A stretch of 64,000 nucleotides of DNA, taken from positions 16,956,501 through 17,020,500 of the forward strand of contig NC_068979.1 of NCBI RefSeq assembly GCF_016808095.1. Direction: 5' to 3'. Positions 1-8,128 of the stretch are shown here, piece after piece. The notes under the pieces are model-generated. The model saw only the letters and a program-made list of their open reading frames with translations, was not told the DNA's origin and ran no database searches. Numbering within the stretch: position 1 is the first letter of the stretch; each line of letters opens with the position of its first letter. Both the position numbers and the translations under genes were made by a program. Source of the DNA: Vigna angularis. Taxonomy: Eukaryota > Streptophyta > Magnoliopsida > Fabales > Fabaceae.

Positions 1-492
1 AAAACCGGTCCAAGCCCACTTAGAATGGCGCTCAGCGGTATTTTACCGCTGAGCGGTAATAGCGCATGATCCATTTTTCCCCCAACTGCTGTTTTTGCCC
101 CTCAGCGGTGATTTTGGCACCTGAAAAGTGCCACTCAGCGGTATTTTACCGCTCAGCGCCACTCGGTCACACTTTTTCTGCGTTCTGGTTGATTTTTCAG
201 CATTTTAGTTGACTGGTTGACTTTTCTAGTTGACTGGTTGACTGGTTGACTTTTCTGGTTTCTGGTTGACTTTTCAGCACTCCAATCATTCGGTACTTCC
301 ATTCTTCTTTCAAATCATTCAATTAGCCTACAAAATCAAGGGAATCTTGCACAAAACCATTAAATTCACTTTCAACTCTCTTATTCACAAAAATATGACC
401 AAAAGCATGATTTCAAGCTAGTTTCTAAGTGTTAAAGGTTGCTTTTAGTATCAAATTTAATCATGAAAATAACAGTTTTTGAACTGTTATCA
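1..492 (-). repeat. E1 3' LTR, partial
   Basis: It ends in GTTATCA at 492, the reverse complement of the family LTR start TGATAAC, and abuts a polypurine tract at 493-505. The last ~130 bp match the other family LTRs well. Bases 1-300 differ strongly from this element's own 5' LTR, although CCGCTSAGCGG-type dyads are present around 30-160. The rest of the LTR lies off the left edge. Confidence 0.8.
186..272. repeat. short tandem repeats (TTGACTGG / GGTTGACTTTTC)
   Basis: Overlapping copies of GGTTGACTTTTCT and TTGACTGG occupy this stretch of the E1 3' LTR. They are absent from the E1 5' LTR and from the other family LTRs in the window, so they look like a local expansion. Confidence 0.7.
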
Positions 493-2148
493 CAACCCCA
501 AACTTAGAACTTTGCTTGTCCTCAAGCAAACAAGATGTAACTCAATCTTCTTCCAATCAATACAACGATTCACTACATTCAAAATCCTCTTTTCAAGATA
601 AGTAAGTACTCAATTAAGCTTATGACAAAAACTTCAGTCAAGACATGCACATGCTTTAATGTTCACACAATCACCTAATATCCAACAAATGCTAATTTTC
701 ATGAATGATCAATCAACTAAGCATGGATATTTATGTGCTCATGGAATCTTTCCTCACTAGGTAAAGTGTTTCACTCAAACACAAGTGTATAAGAGGTAAT
801 CACTCATTCACTCTACTATCACAATGTCACATGAATTGACTTTGCCTTTCATTTAACCATAATCAAATACATTCACAAGTATGCATCATCAAAAGGACTT
901 TTCAATGGCTTATAATGTGGCTGGGCTAACAAGAAAATTGGTTTTTTCTAGATCACAAAACCCTTGAGTTAAGAGAATCATATCGACACAATCATTCTTA
1001 TTTATTCCCAACTTTCTTTTGCATTGAGCTTTGCTTTTTCTTTTCTTTTCTTTTCTTTCTCTTTTTCTTTTTCTTTTCACATTCTTATTTCTTAGTTCTT
1101 AGCTCAATGCTTTCAATTTCCCTTTCTATTTTCCAACAACCCCAAACTTGAACATTTATCAATACCACAAAATATTTTCTACTTAACTCAAGGTAAAGCT
1201 TTCAACAAGGGTTTTAAATTAATGTTCAAGGCTGAGGGTTCAAATGATAGAACACATAGTGTTCTCTTTTGTGGCTTATTTCATGCAATTTGGCTAATAT
1301 AAGGGTTACCAAAAAACGACCTTGATCATATAATGCAAACAAGAAAGTAATTCAATCATAGCAAACCTGGGCACAGTCATTGATGCTTTCAAAGTAATAA
1401 CACTCAATCATAAAAACTCTGGAGCTCAAAACCTCACATATAAGCTCATTCACATTTGACATACACATCCTGCTCAATATCACAATCACAATCACAATAA
1501 CTTGCATTTGTTCACGAAGCTTGTGAACCACCTGTATAAGCATGTAATGTGCACATCTCACCATCAATCTATATCAAAGCATCATTCAAGCATTACTTAT
1601 CAAACAATCACAATCATCAACAAACCATCATAACAGATAAAGTTTCCAATTGAGTACATCAAACCCTAAACAAAAACAAATACGTGAATAATAAAACAAA
1701 TCCTGCTCTAGTGCTTTGAAAAACTCAGCCCCATAAATGATGCTCTCTCCCAACCCCAAACTTAGATGGAAAACTAGTGAGCAAGTGAGTGAAAGGAAGA
1801 TTTTCTCAAGAGGGGTGAGGAAAAAGTTGTAGAGATCCTTTGAAAAAGTATGTAGGAGTATGTGTGCAGAGAAGAGTATGAAAAGAAAAACTAAGGCGCA
1901 GCTTAGGGTATAAAAATACCCTAATGGGCTCGGGTTCCGCTGAGGGGCAACCTAAGCCCCTTCTGCGACACTACCGCTCAGCGACACTTACGGGAAGTAC
2001 TCTCCTTCTCCTTAGCTTAACCTAAATGCGTCCTAAACATACCCCTAACTGGCTTCCTGCAATTAAGGTGTCAGATCACTCAAACATTCAATCTCTATCA
2101 TGCAACTAAAGCAGAATAAAAACAAACAATACAGATAGAATCAATCAA
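493..2148 (-). other. E1 3' internal non-coding region with accessory ORF deleted
   Basis: On the minus strand this corresponds to the region after the accessory ORF in A (about 8130-9398) joined directly to the region before the intron (about 6180-6490). It keeps three copies of the polypurine motif AAGTTTGGGGTT (493-505, 1138-1149, 1751-1763) and a C/T-rich tract at 1031-1077. A short TATA-like A/T stretch near 1905-1920 lies beside dyad remnants at 1935-1990. The roughly 1.2 kb accessory ORF and its intron are missing. Open frames here are short and not conserved. Confidence 0.7.
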
Positions 2149-2453
2149 CTGGGTTGCCTCCCAGGTAGCGCTTGTTTAACGTCACGAGCCTGACCCAAAA
2201 TCCTCCAGCACCCTTTAGTAGATGCAAATCTTTCTTACCAACACCCATCAGTAGGTGTATACAAACATAGTATCCTTCAGTAGATACTCTTCCGCCTAAC
2301 ATCCATCAGTAGATGTAAACCCTGTAACAAACTTATAACAAAAACAAAAATACCCAAAAGTTCAAAATTACATCACCAAATCAAAAATTAAAAGTTTTTA
2401 AATCATTGGGTTGCCTCCCAGCAAGCTCTCTTTTAACGTCACTAGCTTGACCC
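2149..2453 (-). repeat. E1 structured block: hairpin array between two conserved 48-bp blocks
   Basis: Read on the minus strand. Block copies at 2149-2196 and 2406-2453 each contain GACGTTAAA, an AGCGCT-like segment and the hairpin CTGGG/CCCAG with loop AGGCAA (the 2406 copy has one weakened pair, and its GCGCT is changed). Between them lie stem-loops at 2241-2258 (ACACC/GGTGT), 2269-2288 (AGTATC/GATACT) and 2299-2316 (ACATC/GATGT), plus a decayed one near 2208-2225. The loop is constantly CATCAGTA or CTTCAGTA as read on plus. Confidence 0.8.
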
Positions 2454-3237
2454 AATAAAGCTCATGTTCCATCTTCTTTTTCTTCTTTCTACTGAACTTC
2501 TTCAGAAATTTGATCAAACTAGGAACTTGTTGCAATGTCTCAATCATAGGAACTTTAATCTCCAATTTCTTGAAGATTTCCATAAAGCGCTCAAATTCCT
2601 TCTTCCTATGATACTTCTTTGGATGAGGAAGAGGTTTTTCATATGATTCTTTCTTTTTTTCTCTCGTCCTCTTTTTCTTCACACAAATTTGCTCTCCATC
2701 TTTCTCTTCTCTCTCTTTTCTCTCTTCTTTTTCCAACTCAACTTTTTCAACATTTACACTCACTAGCACTTTACAGACTTCCCTGGGGTTAACCTCAGTA
2801 TTAGCCCCAAAATTCTTGTCAGGCCTTTCTTCCAACAACTTATTAATTTGACCCATTTGAATCTCCAAGTTCGTAATAGCAGCTTCAGTTCTCTTTTGAG
2901 TGGATTCAGTTGCCTGTATGAATTGTTGAAGAGTTTCTTCCATCCTTATTGATCTTTCATTAAGTATAGAAATTTGTTGCCATAAGGTTGGTTGTTGTTG
3001 TTTCTTGTTAAATTGCCCAGTTTGTCCAGCTTGCCCACTTTGTCCTTGACCAATACTTGGGTGTGGTTTCCACCCTTCATTGAAGTTTCCCTGACAGTAT
3101 GGAAATTGATTGGCCCTGAAGTTAACATCCTCCAAAGCTTCTGCTGGAAAGGCGCATTGACCATTGACATGGTCACCTCCACATAATTCACACAACTGTA
3201 ATTGAACCTGTGCAACAGCCTTTAACTCTTTTGGCAT
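2398..3237 (-). pseudogene. E1 gag-like ORF, 3' part
   Basis: This 279-residue open frame is the downstream part of the E1 gag-like ORF, cut off from its start (10712-10852) by element A. Near its N-terminus it has a zinc-knuckle-like CELCGGDHVNGQC (CX2CX3HX4C). A Q/G-rich stretch, a coiled-coil-like stretch and a K/E-rich stretch follow, then a segment resembling the Athila gag-protease spacer (FKKLEIKVP...). The last residues are translated from the conserved structured block. No capsid domain and no protease are present. The frame was apparently open before element A inserted. Whether such a reduced Gag ever worked is unknown. Confidence 0.75.
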
Positions 3238-3258
3238 TTGTGCAAGTGTTTTTGTGAG

Positions 3259-3263
3259 ATTCT
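3259..3263. repeat. target-site duplication ATTCT (left of element A)
   Basis: ATTCT directly precedes the 5' LTR of element A and is repeated at 10712-10716 directly after its 3' LTR. The uninterrupted homologous site in E3 (around 18613) has one copy. Confidence 0.95.
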
Positions 3264-3510
3264 TGATAACAGTTGAAAAACTGTTATTTTCATGCTTAAA
3301 ATTGATACTAAAAGCAACCTTTAGACTTAGAAACTAGCTTGAAATCAATGCTTTTATCTTTATTTTCAGAAATAAGAGAGCTGGACAGGTTTATGCTTGA
3401 TTTGAGTGTTTTTGTGCAGGTTTTAAGGTGAATTTAGTAAAAAGAGTGAAGAAGGAGAGAAGTGACATTAGAAAAGACAAGAAAGAGTGCAAAAAGAGAA
3501 GTCGAAGGCA

Positions 3511-3639
3511 CCGCTCAGCGGAAATTACCGCTGAGCGGCACTCAAGGGGTCACGTTGGAACCGCTGAGGGGCAGAATGGCCGCTGAGGGGAAGAAAGAAG
3601 ACGCGCAACCACCGCTGAGCGGTAAATACCGCTGAGCGG
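3511..3639 (+). promoter_or_regulatory. CCGCTSAGCGG dyad array in element A 5' LTR
   Basis: Six 11-mers: CCGCTCAGCGG at 3511, CCGCTGAGCGG at 3528, variant CCGCTGAGGGG at 3561 and 3580, CCGCTGAGCGG at 3612 and 3629. Each core is a palindrome (CCGCT/AGCGG around one base). They come in pairs spaced 17, 19 and 17 bp. The array ends 48 bp upstream of the TATA box. The same layout is at 9646-9774. A binding-site role is inference. Confidence 0.75.
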
Positions 3640-3686
3640 CACTTTTTGGGCTTGGGCTTTTGTAATCTTTTGTAACTCTAGATTAG

Positions 3687-3693
3687 TATATAA
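3687..3693 (+). promoter_or_regulatory. LTR TATA box
   Basis: TATATAA followed by GGGC sits ~425 bp into the LTR, just after the dyad array. It is repeated at 9822-9828 and, in E2, at 51609-51615 and 59419-59425. Confidence 0.7.
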
Positions 3694-4582
3694 GGGCTTG
3701 CACGTCCTAGGGTTTAGTATCTTTGGCAGAAACGAAGCAAACACTCTCTCTTCCACCCCTTTGAAGGAGGATCTTGGATGCTCAGGCTACCTCTTCACCT
3801 TTTTAGGGTTTATTCTTTCATTCTTTCATTGTTCATCTAGGTTCACCATGAATATGGTGAACTAAACCTTGTATGTTTGTTGGGGAATCAATGTAATCTC
3901 TTGAAGCTCTCATATATGGAATTTATGCTTGCATCTTAATCTAAGACTTATGCTTTCTTTCATCATTAGTTAGGGTTTTTCCTCTTTACTTAATGCTTGC
4001 ATTGTTTAACTCATTCTATTGCATGATTATTGGTTTTGTCGATACGGACACGTACGGGGAAGTCTAGATCCGGGGAATTTCTCCCAATATTATACTGACA
4101 ATATTATATTGGTTGTCGTTAAGCTCCTGCACTCATGAACTAATCATTAGGAATGCTAGGAATTGTATGAACTATTTGATTAGGGAGAAGCCATCTAGAA
4201 TGGTACTTTAGAGAGTGGCATTAACAATGATGATTTGAATGTTGAATTCCTAAAATGTATGAGAGTGGATGAGATGAAATTGACCCCCAACAACATATTC
4301 ATTCATATAATCCATTGAAAGTGTTTATCTTTTGTCTTTGCCATTGATCAATTCATGCATACATGTTTAGTTTTCGTTTTGCATAATATAATCCAATTAT
4401 TTCGTTTGTAAGTCTTAGCTAATCAACAAACCACACAACTAAACTAGGCCGTGAGTCCTTTGGGAAGAACGATACTTGGTCTTACCAAGTTTATTACTTG
4501 AACGATTCGGTCATACTTGCCGATTGTGAAACAAGTTTGTGACATCATATTTTGGTGCTTACAAATTTGTCCATCAAGTTTT

Positions 4583-4600
4583 TGGCGCCGCTGCCGGGGA
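4583..4600 (+). other. Primer binding site, tRNA-Asp type
   Basis: TGGCGCCGCTGCCGGGGA is complementary to the 3' end of plant tRNA-Asp except for one base (C where the other family members have T). It begins 6 bp after the LTR end, as is usual for Athila/Tat elements. Confidence 0.88.
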
Positions 4601-4925
4601 CTCGTGGTTTAATTGGTTAATTTGTGTGATTATTGATTATCTTTGACTTTTTGAATTTCTGTTTTTATTTTTTCTGTTTTTATTTTATTTTATTTTATTT
4701 TATTTTTCTGTTTTTTATTTTATTTTATTTGATTAGGATAGATTAGATTTTATTTTATTTTATTTTATCTTTTAGATTAGGTTAGATTTTATTTATTTAT
4801 TTTTTTTTATTAGGTTTTATTTGATTCTATCTTCTAAATCTTTTTATCTTCTGAATATATATCTTCTTCTATATTTTTTTGTGCTAACAAATATTTCCTA
4901 GAGTTTTGTGCCTAATGTTTGCAGA
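4601..4925 (+). other. Element A T-rich leader
   Basis: Non-coding leader dominated by TTTTATTTTA repeats between primer site and gag-like ORF. The end (…TTTGCAG just before the ATG) resembles a splice acceptor. No clear donor was found. Confidence 0.6.
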
Positions 4926-5819
4926 ATGCAATTTGGTCAAGAATTTAATTATATGGGCACTCAATTCTACCAAAGTAATCTCAACCAATGGTGGGAACCT
5001 CACTCAAGCATGGATCAAAGCCAATTTTGGCAAGCTGCCGGACAATTTGAGAACCAACCACAACAACAATGGCAGCAAAAATCCTCTCTATCAGAAAGTT
5101 TGGAGGACACCCTTCAACGATTTTTGAAAAGTTCCGACTCTACTCAGAAAAGCATTGAAGAATCATGTAAAAGGATGGAGATGCACTTTCGTTACATTAG
5201 TCAGAGATTGGATGATGAGGTTAATACTGAAGTTAACCTTAAGGAGGAAGGGCACACCAATGTCACTGAAAGTGACAAGATTCTTGATGAGAAAAAAATA
5301 GAGGGAGATGCGGAAAAGATAGAGAGAAAAGAGAAAGAAGAGTTGAGTGAGAAAAATAAAGATGAAGAAAAAGAGAAAGAAGTGGTTGAGAGAGAAGAGA
5401 GAAAGAAGATTTGTGTGAAAATAAAGAAGTTGAAAAGAAAAAGAAAAGGGAAGAAAAAAATAAAAGAAAAGAAAAAGAGAAATTTTAAGGAGAGAAAAAG
5501 GAAGAAAAAGAAGATGAGAGGAAAGAAGAAGAAATCATATGAAAAATCCCATCCTCATCTAAAGAAGAATCATAGGAAGGAAAAGAAATTTAAGTGCTTA
5601 ATGGAAATCTTCAAGAAATTGGAGATTAAAGTTCCTATGATTGAAACACTGCAACAGGTTCCTGGTTTGATCAAATTTCTGAAGAAGTTCAGTAGGAAGA
5701 AGAAAAAGAAGAAGGAACTTAAGCTTTACTGGGTCAAGCTAATGACGTTAAAAGAGCGCTTGCTGGGAGGCAACCCAGTGATTGACAAACTTTTAATTTT
5801 GATTTGGTTTAATTTGTGA
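4926..5819 (+). CDS. Reduced gag-like protein of element A
   Basis: 297 residues from the ATG at 4926. The N-terminal ~60 residues are Q/W-rich and shared with the E3 gag start. A coiled-coil-like part is followed by a long K/E/R-rich stretch (about residues 115-215). Next comes a segment resembling the Athila gag-protease spacer (FKKLEIKVP). The tail is read from the conserved DNA block (5731-5780). Compared with E2, the capsid domain, zinc knuckle and protease are deleted, so it is unlikely to form particles. The charged low-complexity region may have expanded after the function was lost. It is probably a relic that is still open. Confidence 0.6.
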   Translation: MQFGQEFNYMGTQFYQSNLNQWWEPHSSMDQSQFWQAAGQFENQPQQQWQQKSSLSESLEDTLQRFLKSSDSTQKSIEESCKRMEMHFRYISQRLDDEVNTEVNLKEEGHTNVTESDKILDEKKIEGDAEKIERKEKEELSEKNKDEEKEKEVVEREERKKICVKIKKLKRKRKGKKKIKEKKKRNFKERKRKKKKMRGKKKKSYEKSHPHLKKNHRKEKKFKCLMEIFKKLEIKVPMIETLQQVPGLIKFLKKFSRKKKKKKELKLYWVKLMTLKERLLGGNPVIDKLLILIWFNL

Positions 5820-6048
5820 ACATTATTCTGTAAATATTTTGTTGAATTTAGCATCTACTGAAGGATGCTAGGTGGTTAAGTATCTACTGAAGGATACAAT
5901 GTTGTAACACCTACTGATGGGTGTTGGTAAGAAATTTTGCACCTACTGATGGGTGCTGGTAAGTTTGAAACACCTACTGATGGGTGTTGGTGGATTTTGG
6001 GTCAGGCTCGTGACGTTAAACAAGCGCTACCTGGGAGGCAACCCAGTT
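5731..6048 (+). repeat. Element A structured block: hairpin array between duplicated blocks
   Basis: Block 1 (5731-5780) and block 2 (5999-6048) share GACGTTAAA, AGCGCT and the perfect stem CTGGG/CCCAG with loop AGGCAA (5763-5778 and 6031-6046). Between them are five stem-loops: 5849-5870 (TAGCATC/GATGCTA), 5880-5897 (GTATC/GATAC), 5906-5925 (AACACC/GGTGTT), 5939-5956 (GCACC/GGTGC) and 5969-5988 (AACACC/GGTGTT). The 8-nt loops are TACTGAAG or TACTGATG. Stems change by paired substitutions and loops hardly change. Confidence 0.85.
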
Positions 6049-6188
6049 GATTGATTGTTTTTGTTTATTTATTTTTAGTTAGGATTTGCATAAGCATTTT
6101 TAACATTGAATTGCAGGGAACCTATGAGGGACATGTAGGGAAGGCACGTAGGTCAAGAAAAGAAGGAGAAGGGCACATCACGAAAGTG

Positions 6189-6281
6189 CCGCTGAGCGGC
6201 AATTACTGCTGAGCGGTATTATCGCAGATGGGCTTAAGTTCCCCTTAGCGGGACCCGAGCCCATAAGGGTATTTTTATACC
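6189..6281 (+). promoter_or_regulatory. Putative internal promoter of element A
   Basis: A dyad CCGCTGAGCGG at 6189 and a variant at 6206 (17 bp apart) precede a TATA-like TTTTTATACC (about 6272-6281). A leader containing C/T-rich CTTCTCTCTGCAC follows. The layout mirrors the LTR (dyad pair, then TATA) and is repeated in E2 at 55783-55875. Downstream come a likely 5'UTR intron and the accessory ORF, so it could give that ORF its own transcript. This is inference; no transcript data are available. Confidence 0.5.
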
Positions 6282-6424
6282 CCAAGCTGCGTTTTAGGGT
6301 TTATTTTCTGGCTTCTCTCTGCACAAACATTTCCACACACATTCTCTTAGGTTTTCCACATCTTTTCACTCTTCCCTATTTAGAAAATCTCTCTTTCACT
6401 CACTTTTTCATTAGTGTGCCATCA

Positions 6425-6437
6425 AAGTTTGGGGTTG
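6425..6437 (+). other. Internal polypurine-tract-like motif
   Basis: AAGTTTGGGGTTG, identical to the 13 bases immediately before the 3' LTR (9386-9398). A shorter copy lies at 8749-8760. The three-copy arrangement recurs in E1, E2 and E3. Confidence 0.55.
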
Positions 6438-6492
6438 GAAGAGAGCATTCTAGTTTGGAAGCATTCTCATATCATCTAGCATCTCCACCCAA

Positions 6493-6899
6493 GTAAGTAA
6501 AATGCATTTGGTTCATTCTAGGGTTCTTGAATTTGAATGTGATTGTCAAAGCATGAATATTTAGGGGTTTTGATTTCTATGCATGATTTGATGATATATT
6601 TGATGTTTGAACCGATTAAACTGCATGATTATGAACTGGAAATATGAAAATTGCATTTGGGTGGAGTTAGGAAAGTTTTAAAACGAGATTTGCAAAAATC
6701 TGCAGGTCACCGCTGAGCGGCATTTACCGCTGAGCGGCACTCTGCCAGATTTGGTTTTTCTGGTTTTGCGTGTGGTACTGGTGGCGCTGAGGGGAAATTC
6801 TGGCCCTCAGCGGTGGTTTAGCTTCGAAAGGAGTTGTGTTCTGTGTTTACTAATGATTAACATCATGTTCTGTGGTTTTGGTTTGTGTTTTGAATGCAG
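6493..6899 (+). other. Putative 5'UTR intron of the accessory ORF (element A)
   Basis: A donor GTAAGT at 6493-6498, a branch-point-like TACTAAT near 6848 and an acceptor TTTTGAATGCAG ending at 6899 predict a 407-bp intron. The accessory ATG lies 2 bases after the acceptor. The intron carries another dyad pair (6710 and 6727, 17 bp apart) and GAGGGG/CAGCGG variants near 6782-6812. The same signals are conserved in E2 (56087-56495). Confidence 0.6.
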
Positions 6900-6901
6900 G
6901 A

Positions 6902-8128
6902 ATGGCATCCTCTTCTGGAAAGAGATTGAAAACCATGGCAACCAAGAGAAAGGAAAAGGAACCAGAGCAGCCCCATAATGGCAGGTTCCTTTCTAGGAAA
7001 CATGAGAAGCACTTTAGGGTGGTTCAGGACAGGAGACTTCTAATGGAGAGAAAAGTTGGAATGATACCTAACTTTGCTCCTCAATTTGGAGAGCAAGTGT
7101 TAGGGAATGATTGGGGAAAGCTAGCCACTTATCCAGCACCTGCCAACATAGCTGTGGTCAAGGAATTCTACACCAATGCAAAGAAGATTGGTGGCCATCC
7201 AGCTGAGAATTATTTGGGCTATGTCAGAGGCCATGCTATCAGGTTTGATCCTGATTCTATCAACAACTTCCTGGATACTGTGTGGGCTGGTGAGCAATGT
7301 CAGTTTGCTCTTAGCATGGAGGAAGGTGCTGACTTTGAGGATGTTGAGAGAGTACTGTGTATACCTGGAGGACACTTCCAAAGGAATAGATCTGGCGCAG
7401 TGGTTAATATTAGGAGGACGGATTTGACTCCTCTTGCAAAATATTGGATGGCATTTTCTCATGCCAACATTCAGCCATGTTCACATGTGTCAGATATTAC
7501 TCTCAGCAGGGCACTATTCATCTACTGTGCTATCAGAAACTTGAATGTTAATATTGGGCAGGTAATAGCTGATGAAATCAGTGTATGTGCTAACACCTCA
7601 AACAACAAAGCACCACTAGGACATCCTTCTTTGATCACTCACCTTTGCAAGCAAGCTGGGGTGGACACTTCTGTTCCACCATTTGAGAGGCCAAGAAAAG
7701 CTATTGATGAGGCTTATTATAGACAGTACTGTGGAGGTGAGGATGCAGCTCAGCCAGTTCCACCACGCCAGGCTCGTAGAGGGCCAGCACAGAGCCGGAC
7801 GTCTGTGGATACACATGAAGCAGAACCATTCCAGATGAGGGACATGTATATGTCTCTTATAGGTGCTCAGTTGCAGTCCATTCACAGAGGGCAGGTGGCC
7901 ACTGCTGAGATGATAGTGGGGATGTATGATAATCCTCCAGCACACAGGTGGACTATGGATGAATTCCATAATGTGGTAGCTTGGCCAGAAGAACCATTGC
8001 ATGGAGAAGCTGAAGCAGCTGAAGCTTCAGCAAGAGATATGGAAGAAGATGAAGCTGAGGAGGAGGATGCATTTGATGAAGATGAAGATGAGGAGGAAGA
8101 GGAAGATACAGAGGACAGCTCAGACTGA
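6902..8128 (+). CDS. Accessory ORF: putative plant transposon protein domain (PF20167-like), element A
   Basis: 408 residues from the ATG right after the predicted acceptor; the open frame extends upstream but without ATG. A basic N-terminus (KRLKTMATKRKEKEPEQ) could be a nuclear signal. The central part (about residues 70-260) fits what I know of the 'putative plant transposon protein' domain found in Athila/Ogre-type elements: NIAVVKEFYTNAK, YVRGHAIRF, the C-SHVSDITLSRAL stretch, and HPSLITHLCKQAGV. The C-terminus is a long Asp/Glu tail. No catalytic motif is recognisable. The E2 copy (56498-57724) is the same length and differs at about nine residues. Function unknown. An RNA- or DNA-binding or regulatory role is only a guess from the charge layout. 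Confidence 0.8.
   Translation: MASSSGKRLKTMATKRKEKEPEQPHNGRFLSRKHEKHFRVVQDRRLLMERKVGMIPNFAPQFGEQVLGNDWGKLATYPAPANIAVVKEFYTNAKKIGGHPAENYLGYVRGHAIRFDPDSINNFLDTVWAGEQCQFALSMEEGADFEDVERVLCIPGGHFQRNRSGAVVNIRRTDLTPLAKYWMAFSHANIQPCSHVSDITLSRALFIYCAIRNLNVNIGQVIADEISVCANTSNNKAPLGHPSLITHLCKQAGVDTSVPPFERPRKAIDEAYYRQYCGGEDAAQPVPPRQARRGPAQSRTSVDTHEAEPFQMRDMYMSLIGAQLQSIHRGQVATAEMIVGMYDNPPAHRWTMDEFHNVVAWPEEPLHGEAEAAEASARDMEEDEAEEEDAFDEDEDEEEEEDTEDSSD

Larger units (their letters stand above)
3264..4576 (+). repeat. Element A 5' LTR
   Basis: Begins TGATAACAG and ends GTCCATCA. It contains a six-dyad array (3511-3639), a TATA box (TATATAA, 3687-3693) and a long region after the TATA box. It is followed by the primer site after a 6-bp spacer. 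Confidence 0.95.

Noticed and set aside
3550..3756. Antisense open frame in the family LTR (recurs at 9685-9891, 51481-51678, 59291-59488)
   Set aside because: It recurs only because the LTR is repeated. It runs across the dyad array and TATA box on the opposite strand, and versions change length between LTRs.
5290..5570. K/E-rich coding stretch as a functional nucleic-acid-binding domain
   Set aside because: Pure A/G-rich low complexity, different lengths in A, E1 and E3, and interrupted in E3; more likely repeat expansion in a relaxed ORF.
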